Below are positions 42,860 to 51,853 of a stretch of DNA of 64,000 nucleotides, in pieces. The notes below the pieces were generated by a model that saw nothing but the letters and a program-made list of their open reading frames with translations, had not been told where the DNA came from and did no database searches. The DNA comes from Nocardiopsis xinjiangensis YIM 90004 (GTDB lineage: Bacteria > Actinomycetota > Actinomycetes > Streptosporangiales > Streptosporangiaceae): positions 7,649 through 71,648 of the forward strand of contig NZ_ANBE01000035.1 in the NCBI RefSeq assembly GCF_000341145.1, read 5' to 3'. The number at the start of each line of letters is the position of its first letter. Positions within the stretch are counted from its first letter, which is position 1. A program made the position numbers and the translations under genes.

Positions 42860-44098
42860 ATGCCCTTCGCTCTGCTCGCGTTGGCTCTCGGCGCCTTCGC
42901 CATCGGAACGACCGAGTTCGTCATCATGGGTCTGCTGCCCGAGGTGGCCGCCGATCTCGACGTCTCCCTGTCCACCGCAGGCCACCTCATCGCCGCCTAC
43001 GCCCTCGGTGTGGTCGTGGGCGCCCCGTTGCTGACCGCTGCGGCCACCCGGTTGCCCCGGCGCACCGCACTGCTGTTGTTCCTCGGGCTCTTCGCGCTCG
43101 GCAACCTGGCCACCGTCGCCGCGCCCACCTACGAGACGGTCCTGGCCAGCCGGGTCCTGGCCGGACTCCCGCACGGGGCCTTCCTCGGTATCGGTGCCCT
43201 GGTCGCCGCGCACATGGCCGGCCCCGCACGCAGGGCCACCGCCGTGGCACGCATGCTCCTGGGGCTGACCGTCGCCAACATCGTGGGTGTGCCCGCCGGC
43301 ACGTTCGTCGGCCAGCTGATGGGCTGGCGGGCCGCGTTCCTCGTGGTCGCCGCCATCGCACTGGTGAGCCTGGTGTCCGTACTGATCTTCGTGCCCGAGG
43401 TGCCCTCCTCGAAGGGTGTGCGCCTGCGCGGGGAAATCGCGGCGATGGGCCGACCCCAGGTGCTGTTCGGGCTGCTGACCGCCGTCTTCGGTTTCGCCGG
43501 GGTCTTCGCGGTCTTCAGTTACATCTCCCCGATGATGACCGAGATCGCCGGGATGTCCCCGTCCGGGGTGCCCGTCGTCCTGGCCCTGTTCGGGACCGGG
43601 ATGACGCTCGGATCGCTCGTCACGGGGCCGCTCGCCGACCGGTGGCTGCGTCCGACGATCTACGGATCCCTGGCATCGCTGGCCGTGGTGCTCCTGCTGT
43701 TCTCCGTGGCCGTCCAGCACCCGGTGAGCGCGATGATCGCCGTCGTCGTGCTGGGCGCCGTCGGGTTCGGTGTCACCGCGCCACTGCAGGTGCTCATCAT
43801 GAACAAGGCCGCCGGCGCGCCGACCATCGCAGCCGCCAGCAACCACTCGGCGTTCAACCTCGCCAACGCGGGCGGTGCCTGGCTCGGCGGACTGGGGATC
43901 GGTGCCGGGCTCGGTTACACCTCGCCGGCCCTGCTCGGCGCGGTGACCGCGGTGCTGGGCCTGGCCGTGGCCTTGACCGCCGGCGCGCTCGACCGCGGTA
44001 ACTCGGATTCAGCGGGCGATACGGGCACCGACGCCGACGGCGGGACCGGTGCCGGGACCCGGCCCGAGCCCGCCACCGACACGGCCGGTCGCCGCTGA
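42860..44098 (+). CDS. MFS transporter, DHA1 / AraJ-like sugar-or-drug efflux
   Basis: A 412-residue major facilitator with twelve hydrophobic segments. ALGAFAIGTTEFVIMGLLPE at the start, then GLPHGAFLGIGALVAAHM and GRPQVLFGLL are characteristic of DHA1-family arabinose/chloramphenicol exporters. The C-terminus has a disordered Asp/Gly/Thr-rich tail of about 30 residues. ATG 42860 follows AGGAGAGG. It is controlled, in all likelihood, by the divergent LacI regulator. Confidence 0.88.
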   Translation: MPFALLALALGAFAIGTTEFVIMGLLPEVAADLDVSLSTAGHLIAAYALGVVVGAPLLTAAATRLPRRTALLLFLGLFALGNLATVAAPTYETVLASRVLAGLPHGAFLGIGALVAAHMAGPARRATAVARMLLGLTVANIVGVPAGTFVGQLMGWRAAFLVVAAIALVSLVSVLIFVPEVPSSKGVRLRGEIAAMGRPQVLFGLLTAVFGFAGVFAVFSYISPMMTEIAGMSPSGVPVVLALFGTGMTLGSLVTGPLADRWLRPTIYGSLASLAVVLLLFSVAVQHPVSAMIAVVVLGAVGFGVTAPLQVLIMNKAAGAPTIAAASNHSAFNLANAGGAWLGGLGIGAGLGYTSPALLGAVTAVLGLAVALTAGALDRGNSDSAGDTGTDADGGTGAGTRPEPATDTAGRR

Positions 44099-44366
44099 CC
44101 CACGCGTGAGCGGGGTCGGGCCCGCGGCTCGTCCGGCGGCCGTGCGGGCATGTGCCGTGTCCATGGGTGCCACCTCTGCGTGGCCGGGGCCGGGCCCATT
44201 CCCGGATGCCCGGTCCGGTTCCGGCCGCGCGTATCCGTGACGCCCGCACCCCGCCCCCGGTACAACGGTGGGTGAGCGGCGGGCCATGGCCCGGACCGGC
44301 GGACCACACCGGCACCGCCCGCACCACGGGCGCCGCTCGGACCGACCGCCCCGAGAGAGGACAGCC

Positions 44367-44798
44367 GTGACTTCCACCTCCTACGACCCGCACGTGCTCC
44401 TGGCAGAGAGCCGCCTGGGGATCCTGGCCACCCTGAAGTCCGACGGCCGTCCCCAACTCTCGCCCGTCCGGCCCCATTACGACCGTTCGGACAGCATCAT
44501 CCAGGTCTCCACACGCGAGGGGCTCGCCAAGACCGCGAACCTGCGCCGGGATCCCCGTGCCGCGCTCGAGGTCACCCGCTCCGACGGTTGGGCGTGGGCC
44601 ACCGCCGAGGGCACCGCCACTCTGATCGGGCCCGGCGACGATCCGCACGGCCCCGAGGTCCAGGCGTTGGTCGACCACTACCGAGCCGCCGCAGGTGAAC
44701 ACCCCGACTGGGACGAGTACCGACAGGCCATGGTGGACGAGCGCCGGATCCTCCTCACCCTCGCCGTCGAGCACGTCTACGGTGACCAGCTCCGCTGA
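44367..44798 (+). CDS. PPOX-class (split beta-barrel) flavin/F420-dependent oxidoreductase
   Basis: A 143-residue split-barrel protein of the pyridoxamine-phosphate-oxidase-like class. AESRLGILATLKSDGRPQLSPV is the typical N-terminal strand pair, and LAKTANLRRDPRAALEVTR is the phosphate/cofactor-binding stretch of F420-dependent members. It probably reduces small substrates with F420H2. GTG 44367 is chosen because GAGAGAGGA lies just upstream; the open frame starts earlier without support. It converges with the small helical protein gene. Confidence 0.85.
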   Translation: MTSTSYDPHVLLAESRLGILATLKSDGRPQLSPVRPHYDRSDSIIQVSTREGLAKTANLRRDPRAALEVTRSDGWAWATAEGTATLIGPGDDPHGPEVQALVDHYRAAAGEHPDWDEYRQAMVDERRILLTLAVEHVYGDQLR

Positions 44799-44829
44799 CC
44801 CGTCCTGCTGTGCCCGTGCGGCGCGGTTC

Positions 44830-45297
44830 TCAGGTGGCCAGAATCTGCGGGGAGAGTGCCTTGAGCATGCCGCGGGCCCAGCGCATCTGTCGTTCCGCCC
44901 GTGCGCGGCACCGCTCCGTGGCCGCCAGCAGATCGGCGTCCGCGACGACGTGGGCACCCTGGCCGAGCAGGTCCCAGTCCAGCGCCACCCCCGCCGACAT
45001 CCGGTACACCCGCCGCAGATCGGCCAGGAGCGCCAGGTCCGCGTCGCCCTCTTCCCCGGGGAGTTCGGGCTGGTCCTCCTCGGCCGGTTCGGGGTGTGCC
45101 AGTCCGGCCGGGTCGGACCTGTAGCGAGGCATGACCTCGGTGATCTCGTGTGCGTGCTCACGGGACCAGTACGCCAGGTCCTCGGCCACGTGGCGGACCT
45201 CGGGCTCCTCCGAGTGCCGGTCGGCCACCCGCAGCAGTTCGTCGGCCAACGCGCTCTCCGAGCGGTGCAGCTCGCGCAGGGCCGCTACGATCCTCAC
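44830..45297 (-). CDS. Small helical protein translationally coupled to the molybdopterin oxidoreductase
   Basis: A 155-residue, predicted all-helical acidic protein that I do not assign to a named family. It contains several His and Glu in the pattern HRSESALADELLRVADRHSE, then HVAEDLAYWSREHAHEITEV. That is reminiscent of a four-helix bundle, though no clear diiron motif is proven. GTG 45297 overlaps the stop of the molybdopterin oxidoreductase (GTGA), so the two are made together. A role as partner or dedicated chaperone of that enzyme is an inference from coupling only. Confidence 0.75.
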   Translation of the reverse strand: MRIVAALRELHRSESALADELLRVADRHSEEPEVRHVAEDLAYWSREHAHEITEVMPRYRSDPAGLAHPEPAEEDQPELPGEEGDADLALLADLRRVYRMSAGVALDWDLLGQGAHVVADADLLAATERCRARAERQMRWARGMLKALSPQILAT

Positions 45298-47753
45298 GGT
45301 GCTCCCCCTCCGGTCGTCTCCTCCGAGGTGTCGGGCGTGCCCCGCGTGGCCGCCACACGGTGGTCGAGAGACGCCGAGGCCGTCGTGGTGGGCGCCGGTG
45401 CCGGCCGCCCGTCGCCCTCACCCAAGGGACGCAGCCGTGCGACGGCGGTCTTGAACAGGGGCTGCTTGGAGACCGGGTCCCAATCACTGACGGTCATCTC
45501 GTTGGCCGCCCGGTCCCGCGCCCCGTCGCCCTCCGAGACCTCGGTGTCCCAGTAGCCGTAGTGGAAGGGCACGAACAGGACACCGGCGCGGATACCGCTG
45601 ACCCTGGTACGGGCCCGGATCGTCCCGCGCGGTGAGGACACCTCCACCGGGTCACCCTCGGAGAGGCCCGCCTCCTGCGCGTCCGAGGGGGAGACCTCCA
45701 CCCACACCTCGGGGGCCGCACGCTGCAGCTCGGGAGAACGCCCGGTCTTGGTTCGCGTATGGAAGTGGTAGAGCGTGCGGCCGGTGATCAGGACGAAGGG
45801 GTGGTCCCGGTCCGGTTCCTCGTGAGGAGGCACGTACTCCACGGCCTTGAGCATCGCCCGCCCCTCGGGGTTCATCGCCCGGTACTCCATCTCCTCCAAC
45901 GGGGCTCCGGTGACCAGGTCCCTGCCGTAGCTCTCGCACTGTTCGGGCAGGGCCCAGAACCGGCCGTCCGCGTAGAGGCGCTCGGTACCGTCAGGGCGCT
46001 CCTCGTCGCAGGGCCATTGGACACCACTGGCGCCGCGCAGCCGTTCGTAGGTGAGCCCGGAGTAGTCGCAGGGCCGCCCCGCACTGGCTCGCTTCCATGC
46101 CTCGAACGCCGACTCCGGATCGTGCCACTGGGGGAAGGGATGGCCGTCGGCGTCGCGGAAGTCCATGCGACGCGCGTAGTCCAGGAAGATGTCCAGGTCC
46201 GGCCGAGCCTCGCCGGGCGCTTCCACGGCCTTCTCGGACAGGTGCACCGTGCGGTCGCTGTTGGTGAGGGTGCCCGTCTTCTCCCCCCAGATGGCCGCGG
46301 GCAGCACCACGTCGGCGAGCTCGGCGGTCTCGGTCATGAAACAGTCCTGCACCACCAGGAACAGTGACTGTTGTGACAAGAGCGCACGGACCCGTCGTAG
46401 CTCGGGCAACGACACCGCCGGGTTGGTCGCGCTGACCCACAGGAAGCGGATCGAGCCCTTCTCCACGTTGCGCATGATCTGCATGGCGTGTGTGGGTGGC
46501 GCGTAGTGCGGGATCCGCATCGGGTCCAGGTTCCAGACCCGGGCGAGATCGGCCACGTGCCCGTCGTTGTTCCAGTTCCTGAAGCCCGTCATGTCGCCGT
46601 CGGCGCCGCACTCCCGCGTGTTCTCCGCCGTGGGTTGGCCGTTCATCTGCAGAACCCCCGCGCCGGGCCGTCCCAGCATGCCCCGCAGCAGGTGCACGTT
46701 GTTGACCTGTACAGCGGCGGCGGTGGCCTGGTTCGCCTGGTAGAAGCCCTGGAGCACGGTCGACAGGAGCCTCTCGGCACCCCCCAGCAGTTCCGCGGCC
46801 CCACGGATGGCCGGCGCCGATACACCGCAGATCTCGGCGGCGCGCTCGGGCGGGTACTCGGCGGTCCTCCGGACCAATTCCTCGTAGCCGACGGTGTGGT
46901 TCTCGACGTAGGTGTGGTCGACCCGGTCGTTCCTGATCAGTTCGTGCAGGAGAGCGTTCATCAGCGCCACGTTGGTGCCCGGACGGGGCGCCAGGTGCAC
47001 CGTCGCCTTCCGGGCCACCGGGGTCGGCCTGGGGTCCACGCACACGAGCCGGGGCGGGTTCGGCCCCGCCAACCGGTCGAGGACACGGGCCCACAACACC
47101 GTCTGCGTCTCGGCCATGTTGTGGCCGTACAGCGCGATGACGTCGGCATGGTCGATGTCGCTGTAGGAGCCCGGCTGTCCGTCACAACCGAACGACTCCT
47201 TCAGGGACGCCGCGGCGGTCGCCGTGCACAACCTGGTGTTGCCGTCCATGTGGTTGGTGCCGATCGCTCCGTGGCCGACGGCAGCGAGGGTGTAGTACTC
47301 CTCGAGAAAGAGCTGGCCGCTCGTGTAGAAACCCAGCGCCGTGGACCCCTGCTCGTCGAGCAACTCCCTGCTGCGGCTCGCCACGAGACCCAAAGCGGTG
47401 TCCCAGTCGGTCTCGGTCAGCACCCCGTCCCGGCGTACCAGGGGGTGGGTGAGCCGGTCGGGGGAGTGGTTGGCCTGCCAGCCATAGAGGTCCTTGGGCC
47501 CCAGGCGGCCGCGGTTGACCCGGTCCTTTCCCCGGCCCCGCACCCCGACGACCCGGCCGTCCTTGACCGCGATGTCGAGCGCGTCGCCGTTGGAATGCAG
47601 GATCGTCGCGGACCTCACCCAACGGTCCACCTCTTCCGGGGCCAGCCCCTCCGCCAAGTGGTGGTCGACCCTTGCCGGCCACTGCCGGCCCTGACCGTAG
47701 GGGAGCCGTGACCCCCACGGTTGACTTATCGGATCCCTCGAAGGCACGGTCAC
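45294..47753 (-). CDS. Molybdopterin oxidoreductase without the N-terminal [4Fe-4S] cysteines
   Basis: An 819-residue enzyme of the DMSO reductase superfamily, close to assimilatory nitrate reductase / formate dehydrogenase alpha types. The molybdopterin domains are complete: NHMDGNTRLCTATA with Cys176 as the probable Mo ligand, QPGSYSDIDHADVIALYGHN, and a C-terminal dinucleotide domain with FVLITGRTLYHFHTRTKTGR. At the N-terminus, relatives carry CxxCxxxC before DIAVKDGRVVGVRGR; here the positions are Thr50, His53 and Asp57, and GRLGPKD replaces GRLCPKG. No Fe-S cluster should form. The start is ATG 47753. It is coupled to the downstream small helical gene. Confidence 0.9.
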   Translation of the reverse strand: MTVPSRDPISQPWGSRLPYGQGRQWPARVDHHLAEGLAPEEVDRWVRSATILHSNGDALDIAVKDGRVVGVRGRGKDRVNRGRLGPKDLYGWQANHSPDRLTHPLVRRDGVLTETDWDTALGLVASRSRELLDEQGSTALGFYTSGQLFLEEYYTLAAVGHGAIGTNHMDGNTRLCTATAAASLKESFGCDGQPGSYSDIDHADVIALYGHNMAETQTVLWARVLDRLAGPNPPRLVCVDPRPTPVARKATVHLAPRPGTNVALMNALLHELIRNDRVDHTYVENHTVGYEELVRRTAEYPPERAAEICGVSAPAIRGAAELLGGAERLLSTVLQGFYQANQATAAAVQVNNVHLLRGMLGRPGAGVLQMNGQPTAENTRECGADGDMTGFRNWNNDGHVADLARVWNLDPMRIPHYAPPTHAMQIMRNVEKGSIRFLWVSATNPAVSLPELRRVRALLSQQSLFLVVQDCFMTETAELADVVLPAAIWGEKTGTLTNSDRTVHLSEKAVEAPGEARPDLDIFLDYARRMDFRDADGHPFPQWHDPESAFEAWKRASAGRPCDYSGLTYERLRGASGVQWPCDEERPDGTERLYADGRFWALPEQCESYGRDLVTGAPLEEMEYRAMNPEGRAMLKAVEYVPPHEEPDRDHPFVLITGRTLYHFHTRTKTGRSPELQRAAPEVWVEVSPSDAQEAGLSEGDPVEVSSPRGTIRARTRVSGIRAGVLFVPFHYGYWDTEVSEGDGARDRAANEMTVSDWDPVSKQPLFKTAVARLRPLGEGDGRPAPAPTTTASASLDHRVAATRGTPDTSEETTGGGAP

Positions 47754-47983
47754 TCCTCGGCGTCGTCAGTTGTCCGCCAGTACGATTGCGCTGCCCTGGA
47801 GAGACGGTCGGCACACGCGGTCCGCTCCGGAGAATCCCTCGTGCCGGACCGAACTCCATCTCGGGGAGCATCTTCTGACATGCTGGGCGGATCGTCCCCC
47901 ACCGCCGTATCCATTGCCCCTGGGCGGGGACGGTCGGACGACACATTCCCCTCCCTTTGTCTGTAGTCCCGAAGAGAGCTGTC

Positions 47984-49285
47984 ATGAGCAACCCTCCACC
48001 GCAAGGCCCGTACGGCGACCCCCAGGGATACGGGCCCGGCCAACCCGGCCAACCCGGTCCGCCCGGTCCTCCGCCCGGTCCTCCGCCCGGGTACGGCCAG
48101 CCCGGTCCTCCGCCCGGGTACGGCCCGTCCGGTCCGCAGCCCGGCCAGCCTTACGGCCACGGTGCCCCGCAGTACGGTCCGCCCGGAGGCGGCGCGCCCC
48201 CGTACGGACAGCCGGGGCCGCCCGGCTCGCCCTACGGCCCGCCTCGACCGCCGAAGAAGAAGGGCGGGCCGGTCCTGGTCATCGTGCTCGTCGCCGTCTT
48301 CCTGGTGCTCGCTCTCATCGCGGGCGGAATCTTCTTCCTCATCGGCGGGGGCGATTCCTCCGGTGAGGGCACTGGTGGGGGCTCCGGTGGCGGTGGCGGC
48401 GCTGAGACCAGTGCCCACGATCCGCTCGTCGTCCAGCCGGGCGGTGACGATGAGAGCATCGCTCTGACCTCCAACGGCACGGTGATCGCGCAGGGTACCG
48501 ACACCGGCGAGGTGTCGTTGTGGAACATCGAGGACGATGCCGCCGAGGGCTCGCTGACCGGTCTCGACTACTCCTCGGTCCTGTCGGTCGATTTCAGTGA
48601 GGACCGTTCCCTGTTGGCAGGCGGTGCCAGCGACGGCAGTGTCACCGTCTGGGAGGCCGAGGGCAGCGAGGTGGCCTCCTTCGAGGGCCACACCGACTGG
48701 GTGCGCGGCGTGGCCTTCAGCCCGGACGGCAGCATGGTCGCCAGCGGCTCCGACGACGGCGACGTCAAGGTGTGGGACGTGGAGTCCGAGACCGAGGTGG
48801 GCTCCTTCGAGGGCCACACCGACTGGGTGCGCGATGTGGCCTTCAGCCCGGACGGCAGCATGGTCGCCAGCGGCTCCGACGACAACTCGGTCATCCTGTG
48901 GGACGTGGAGTCCGAGAGCGAGGAGGCGACCCTCGAGGGCCACACCGACTGGGTTCGGGGCGTCGACTTCGGGGCCGACGGCACCGTCGTCAGTGCCTCC
49001 GACGACGGAAGCGTCATCGTGTGGGACACCGACCTGGGCGAACAGCTCGGCGCTCTGGAAGGACACAGCGGCTACGTGCGGGACGTGGAGGTGAGCGGCG
49101 ACGGGCAGACGGCCGCGAGCGCCTCCCACGACGGTTCCGTGCGTGTCTGGGACCTGCAGAACATGGAGGAGTCCGTGGTCATGGAGGAGCCCGGATCCGA
49201 ATTCGGGGCCGTCTCGATCAGCGAGGACGGCAGCCGTGTCGTGGCCTCCGACCAGACCGGGGACGTCTACGTCTGGGACCTCTGA
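47984..49285 (+). CDS. Membrane-anchored WD40 seven-blade propeller protein
   Basis: A 433-residue protein. Residues 1-95 are Pro/Gly/Tyr-rich repeats (P-P-P-G-Y-G type). A basic KKKGG patch and one membrane helix (PVLVIVLVAVFLVLALIAGG, about 99-118) follow, then a Gly/Ser linker. The rest forms seven WD40 repeats ending VSLWNI, VTVWEA, VKVWDV, VILWDV, VIVWDT, VRVWDL and VYVWDL, enough for a closed propeller outside the cell. Blades 3-5 are nearly identical (EGHTDWVRGVAFSPDGSMVA). A scaffold or sensor role is inferred. ATG 47984 is preferred to one 27 bases earlier because GAAGAGAG precedes it. Confidence 0.87.
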   Translation: MSNPPPQGPYGDPQGYGPGQPGQPGPPGPPPGPPPGYGQPGPPPGYGPSGPQPGQPYGHGAPQYGPPGGGAPPYGQPGPPGSPYGPPRPPKKKGGPVLVIVLVAVFLVLALIAGGIFFLIGGGDSSGEGTGGGSGGGGGAETSAHDPLVVQPGGDDESIALTSNGTVIAQGTDTGEVSLWNIEDDAAEGSLTGLDYSSVLSVDFSEDRSLLAGGASDGSVTVWEAEGSEVASFEGHTDWVRGVAFSPDGSMVASGSDDGDVKVWDVESETEVGSFEGHTDWVRDVAFSPDGSMVASGSDDNSVILWDVESESEEATLEGHTDWVRGVDFGADGTVVSASDDGSVIVWDTDLGEQLGALEGHSGYVRDVEVSGDGQTAASASHDGSVRVWDLQNMEESVVMEEPGSEFGAVSISEDGSRVVASDQTGDVYVWDL

Positions 49286-49359
49286 GGTACCGGCGGTGGG
49301 CCGGGGCCGGCCCCGGCCCGCCCGTCGGGCGTCCTCGGAACCGCTGCGGAGAACTGACC

Positions 49360-50376
49360 GTGTCCCTGCCAGAACGCCTCCAGAGCCTGTTCGTCGCCCT
49401 GTCCGCCCTCGCCGGCCTGGGTGCCGGGCTGCTGCTGCCCATCGGCCCGGCGGCCGAACACGTGGTGCTGCCCGCGCTGCTCGTGATGCTCACCGCCGTC
49501 TTCGTGCAGATGGACGCGGCTCACGTCGGGGAGGTCCGCCGGGCCAGGACCCTCGTGGTGGTCGGCCTGGTGCTCAACTTCGTCCTCACCCCGGCTCTGG
49601 CCTGGGCGCTGGGCACCGGGTTGCTGGGCGGGGATCCCGACCTGCGGATCGGGTTGTTGCTGCTCCTGGTGACCCCGTGCACCGACTGGTACCTGGTCTT
49701 CACCGCCATGGCGCGCGGCCACACCGGGATCGCCGCCGCCCTGCTGCCGGTCAACCTCGTCCTGCAGCTGGTCCTGTTGCCGGTGTACGTGCTGCTGCTG
49801 GGCGGCGAGGCCGCGATGGTCGACGCCGCGACACTGGCCGAATCGGTCCTGCTGGTGCTCGTGGTACCTCTGGTGCTCGCGCTGGTCTTGCGCTGGGCCT
49901 CGGCGCGCTTCAGGAGCGAAGGCCGGCGCGAACGGTTCGTCATTGCTCCTGCGGCGCACATCGTGCTGCCGCTGTTGTGCGCGGCGGTGTTCGCGATGTT
50001 CGCCTGGCAGGCCCGCACGGTCCTTGAACACGCCGCGGACCTGTTGGCCCTGCTGCCGCCGCTCGCGGTCTTCTTCGTCGTGCTGCCGTCGCTGTCGGTG
50101 ATCCTGTCCCGGCTCCTGCGTCTGCCCGCAGCACAGAGAGTCACGCTCACGATGACCGCCACGGCCCGGAACTCGCCCATCGCGCTGGCCATCGCGGTCG
50201 CGGCCTTCCCCGACCGCCCGCTCATCGCGGTCGCCCTCGTCGTGGGGCCGCTCCTGGAACTGCCGGTCCTGGCGTTGCTCGCCCAGCTGGTGCGGGTACG
50301 TCCCTCCCACGACGACGACCACGACGCGCCGTCCGTGTCCCCGGCAGACACACGCAGGAATCGCACGTGCGAGTAG
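49360..50376 (+). CDS. Bile acid:sodium symporter / ACR3-related family transporter
   Basis: A 338-residue carrier with about ten membrane segments, of the SBF/ACR3 superfamily. LLVTPCTDWYLVFTAMARGH matches the fourth-segment Cys region of ACR3 arsenite exporters, and TMTATARNSPIALAIAVAAF is the family's conserved late motif. Arsenite export is possible but not shown; no arsR or arsC is nearby. The tail is His/Asp-rich (SHDDDHDAP). GTG 49360 follows GCGGAGAA. It lies 74 bases after the WD40 gene on the same strand. Confidence 0.82.
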   Translation: MSLPERLQSLFVALSALAGLGAGLLLPIGPAAEHVVLPALLVMLTAVFVQMDAAHVGEVRRARTLVVVGLVLNFVLTPALAWALGTGLLGGDPDLRIGLLLLLVTPCTDWYLVFTAMARGHTGIAAALLPVNLVLQLVLLPVYVLLLGGEAAMVDAATLAESVLLVLVVPLVLALVLRWASARFRSEGRRERFVIAPAAHIVLPLLCAAVFAMFAWQARTVLEHAADLLALLPPLAVFFVVLPSLSVILSRLLRLPAAQRVTLTMTATARNSPIALAIAVAAFPDRPLIAVALVVGPLLELPVLALLAQLVRVRPSHDDDHDAPSVSPADTRRNRTCE

Positions 50377-50455
50377 CTCCGCCACGCGTGCCGTTCGCCC
50401 TTGTGGACCCATCGTGTCGTGTAGAGAAGACGCATCTACTACATGGAGGTGCCCG

Positions 50456-51013
50456 ATGGCGTTCCAGCAGTCCCACCCCGAGCTCACCGGCCGTTACACC
50501 CTGGACCCCGCGCACACCCGGATCGGGTTCGTGTCCCGGCACGCGATGGTGACCAAGGTTCGCGGCTCTTTCGACGAATTCACCGGCACCGCCGTCCTCG
50601 ACGGTGAGGACCCGTCCCGCTCCTCGGTGGAGATCGTGATCCAGGCGGCCAGTATCGACACCCGCAACGCCGACCGTGACGCCCACCTGCGCAGCAACGA
50701 TTTCCTTCAGATGGAGGACCACCCGGAGATCACCTTCCGATCGACCGAGGTCACCCGGACCGGGGAGGAGACGCTCGACGTGACCGGCGACCTCACGATC
50801 AAGGGCACCACGCAGCAGGTCACCGTGCCGTTCACCTTCGAAGGCCAGGCCACTGACCCGTTCGGTAACGTCCGCGTCGGCTTCGAGGGTTCCACGACGA
50901 TCAACCGCAAGGACTTCGGGGTCACCTGGAACGCCACGCTCGAGACCGGCGGGGTGCTCGTCGGGGACAAGGTCGGACTCGAGTTCGAGATTTCGGCCAT
51001 CAAGCAGGACTGA
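50456..51013 (+). CDS. YceI-family polyisoprenoid-binding protein
   Basis: A 185-residue YceI-family lipocalin-like protein. The sequence YTLDPAHTRIGFVSRHAMVT, SSVEIVIQAASIDTRNADRD, LRSNDFLQMEDHPEITFRST and NRKDFGVTWN are diagnostic. Relatives bind polyisoprenoid quinones or similar lipids. There is no signal peptide, as in most actinomycete members, so it acts in the cytoplasm. ATG 50456 has GGAGG seven bases upstream. A strong terminator follows. Confidence 0.92.
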   Translation: MAFQQSHPELTGRYTLDPAHTRIGFVSRHAMVTKVRGSFDEFTGTAVLDGEDPSRSSVEIVIQAASIDTRNADRDAHLRSNDFLQMEDHPEITFRSTEVTRTGEETLDVTGDLTIKGTTQQVTVPFTFEGQATDPFGNVRVGFEGSTTINRKDFGVTWNATLETGGVLVGDKVGLEFEISAIKQD

Positions 51014-51064
51014 CCCCGATTCGGTGGTGTCAGTGGCGCGGATCACACGGCATCGAATGGTTTC

Positions 51065-51110
51065 GGGCGGGCTCCGAACGGTTTCGGAGTTCCCGCCCTT
51101 TTTGTGTTTT
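51065..51110 (+). terminator. Strong intrinsic terminator after yceI-type gene
   Basis: GGGCGGGCTCCGAA and TTTCGGAGTTCCCGCCC form a long, slightly bulged stem followed by TTTTTGTGTTTT. It is the clearest U-tract terminator in the window, about 50 bases past the stop. Confidence 0.88.
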
Positions 51111-51242
51111 ATGTCCGGCCCGTCAGTGGTCCACAGAGGTTCGGCAAACGTGACGCAGGATGAGGAGGCCTGAAACAGGAAAGGCACCCCGAAGGGTGCC
51201 GTATCTGCTGTTCAGCGGGGTTTTCCCGCCGGTCGTTCTTGT

Positions 51243-51315
51243 GTGCCCCCTGGAGGATTCGAACCTCCGCACACGGCTCCGGAGGCCGTTGCTCTATCCC
51301 CTGAGCTAAGGGGGC
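51243..51315 (-). tRNA. tRNA-Arg (anticodon CCG)
   Basis: On the minus strand 73 bases fold as a complete cloverleaf. The acceptor GCCCCCT pairs with AGGGGGC, the D-arm is GCTCAGGGGATAGAGC, and the anticodon arm is ACGGC-CTCCGGA-GCCGT with anticodon CCG at 51281-51279. The T-arm is GGAGG-TTCGAAT-CCTCC and the discriminator is A. CCA is not encoded. It reads CGG codons. It is divergent from the response regulator gene, next to the ArgS-like NrtL locus. Confidence 0.96.
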
Positions 51316-51466
51316 GCGGTTGCGTGCACAACTGTAGCAGGGGCTGTGGGGTCCTCGTCCACTCGAGGCCGGGGCCTGCCCCGTCACACCCCGGATCCCG
51401 CATCGCCGCCCACCGCTCGGCCGTTCCAGTGGTGCGCGTTCACCCGCCGACGGTAGGGTCACGCCC

Positions 51467-51853
51467 GTGAACGCCCTACCCGCACGGGTTCTCGTCGTCG
51501 AGGACGACGAAATGATCCGGGAACTCATCCGCCTCAACCTCGAGCTCGAGGGGTTCGAGGTGTTCACTGCCGTCGACGGACAGGACTGCATCGATCGGGT
51601 CGACCACATCGCCCCGCACGTGGTCGTGCTGGACGTGATGATGCCGCGCCTGGACGGCTGGACGGTCGCCGAACACCTGCTCGCGCGCCGGAACGAGCTC
51701 GCCTGCCGGATCGTGCTGGTGACGGCGCGCGCACAAGAAGAGGACCGCAGGCATGGGGAACGCATCGGGGTGGACGCCTACATGACCAAACCCTTCGACC
51801 CCGACGCACTCGTGGAGATCGTCCGCGAGCTGCTGGAGGGGGAGCAGGAGTGA
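51467..51853 (+). CDS. Single-domain response regulator (receiver only)
   Basis: A 128-residue CheY-like receiver. The acidic pair is in VVEDDE, the phosphoacceptor Asp in VVLDVMMPRLDGW, Thr in LVTAR, and Lys in YMTKPFDP. There is no output domain, and no histidine kinase is adjacent. GTG 51467 begins the protein; TAGGGT a dozen bases upstream would fit a leaderless promoter. It overlaps nrtL by four bases (GTGA), so the pair is co-translated, a combination kept in many streptomycete-like genomes. Confidence 0.9.
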   Translation: MNALPARVLVVEDDEMIRELIRLNLELEGFEVFTAVDGQDCIDRVDHIAPHVVVLDVMMPRLDGWTVAEHLLARRNELACRIVLVTARAQEEDRRHGERIGVDAYMTKPFDPDALVEIVRELLEGEQE

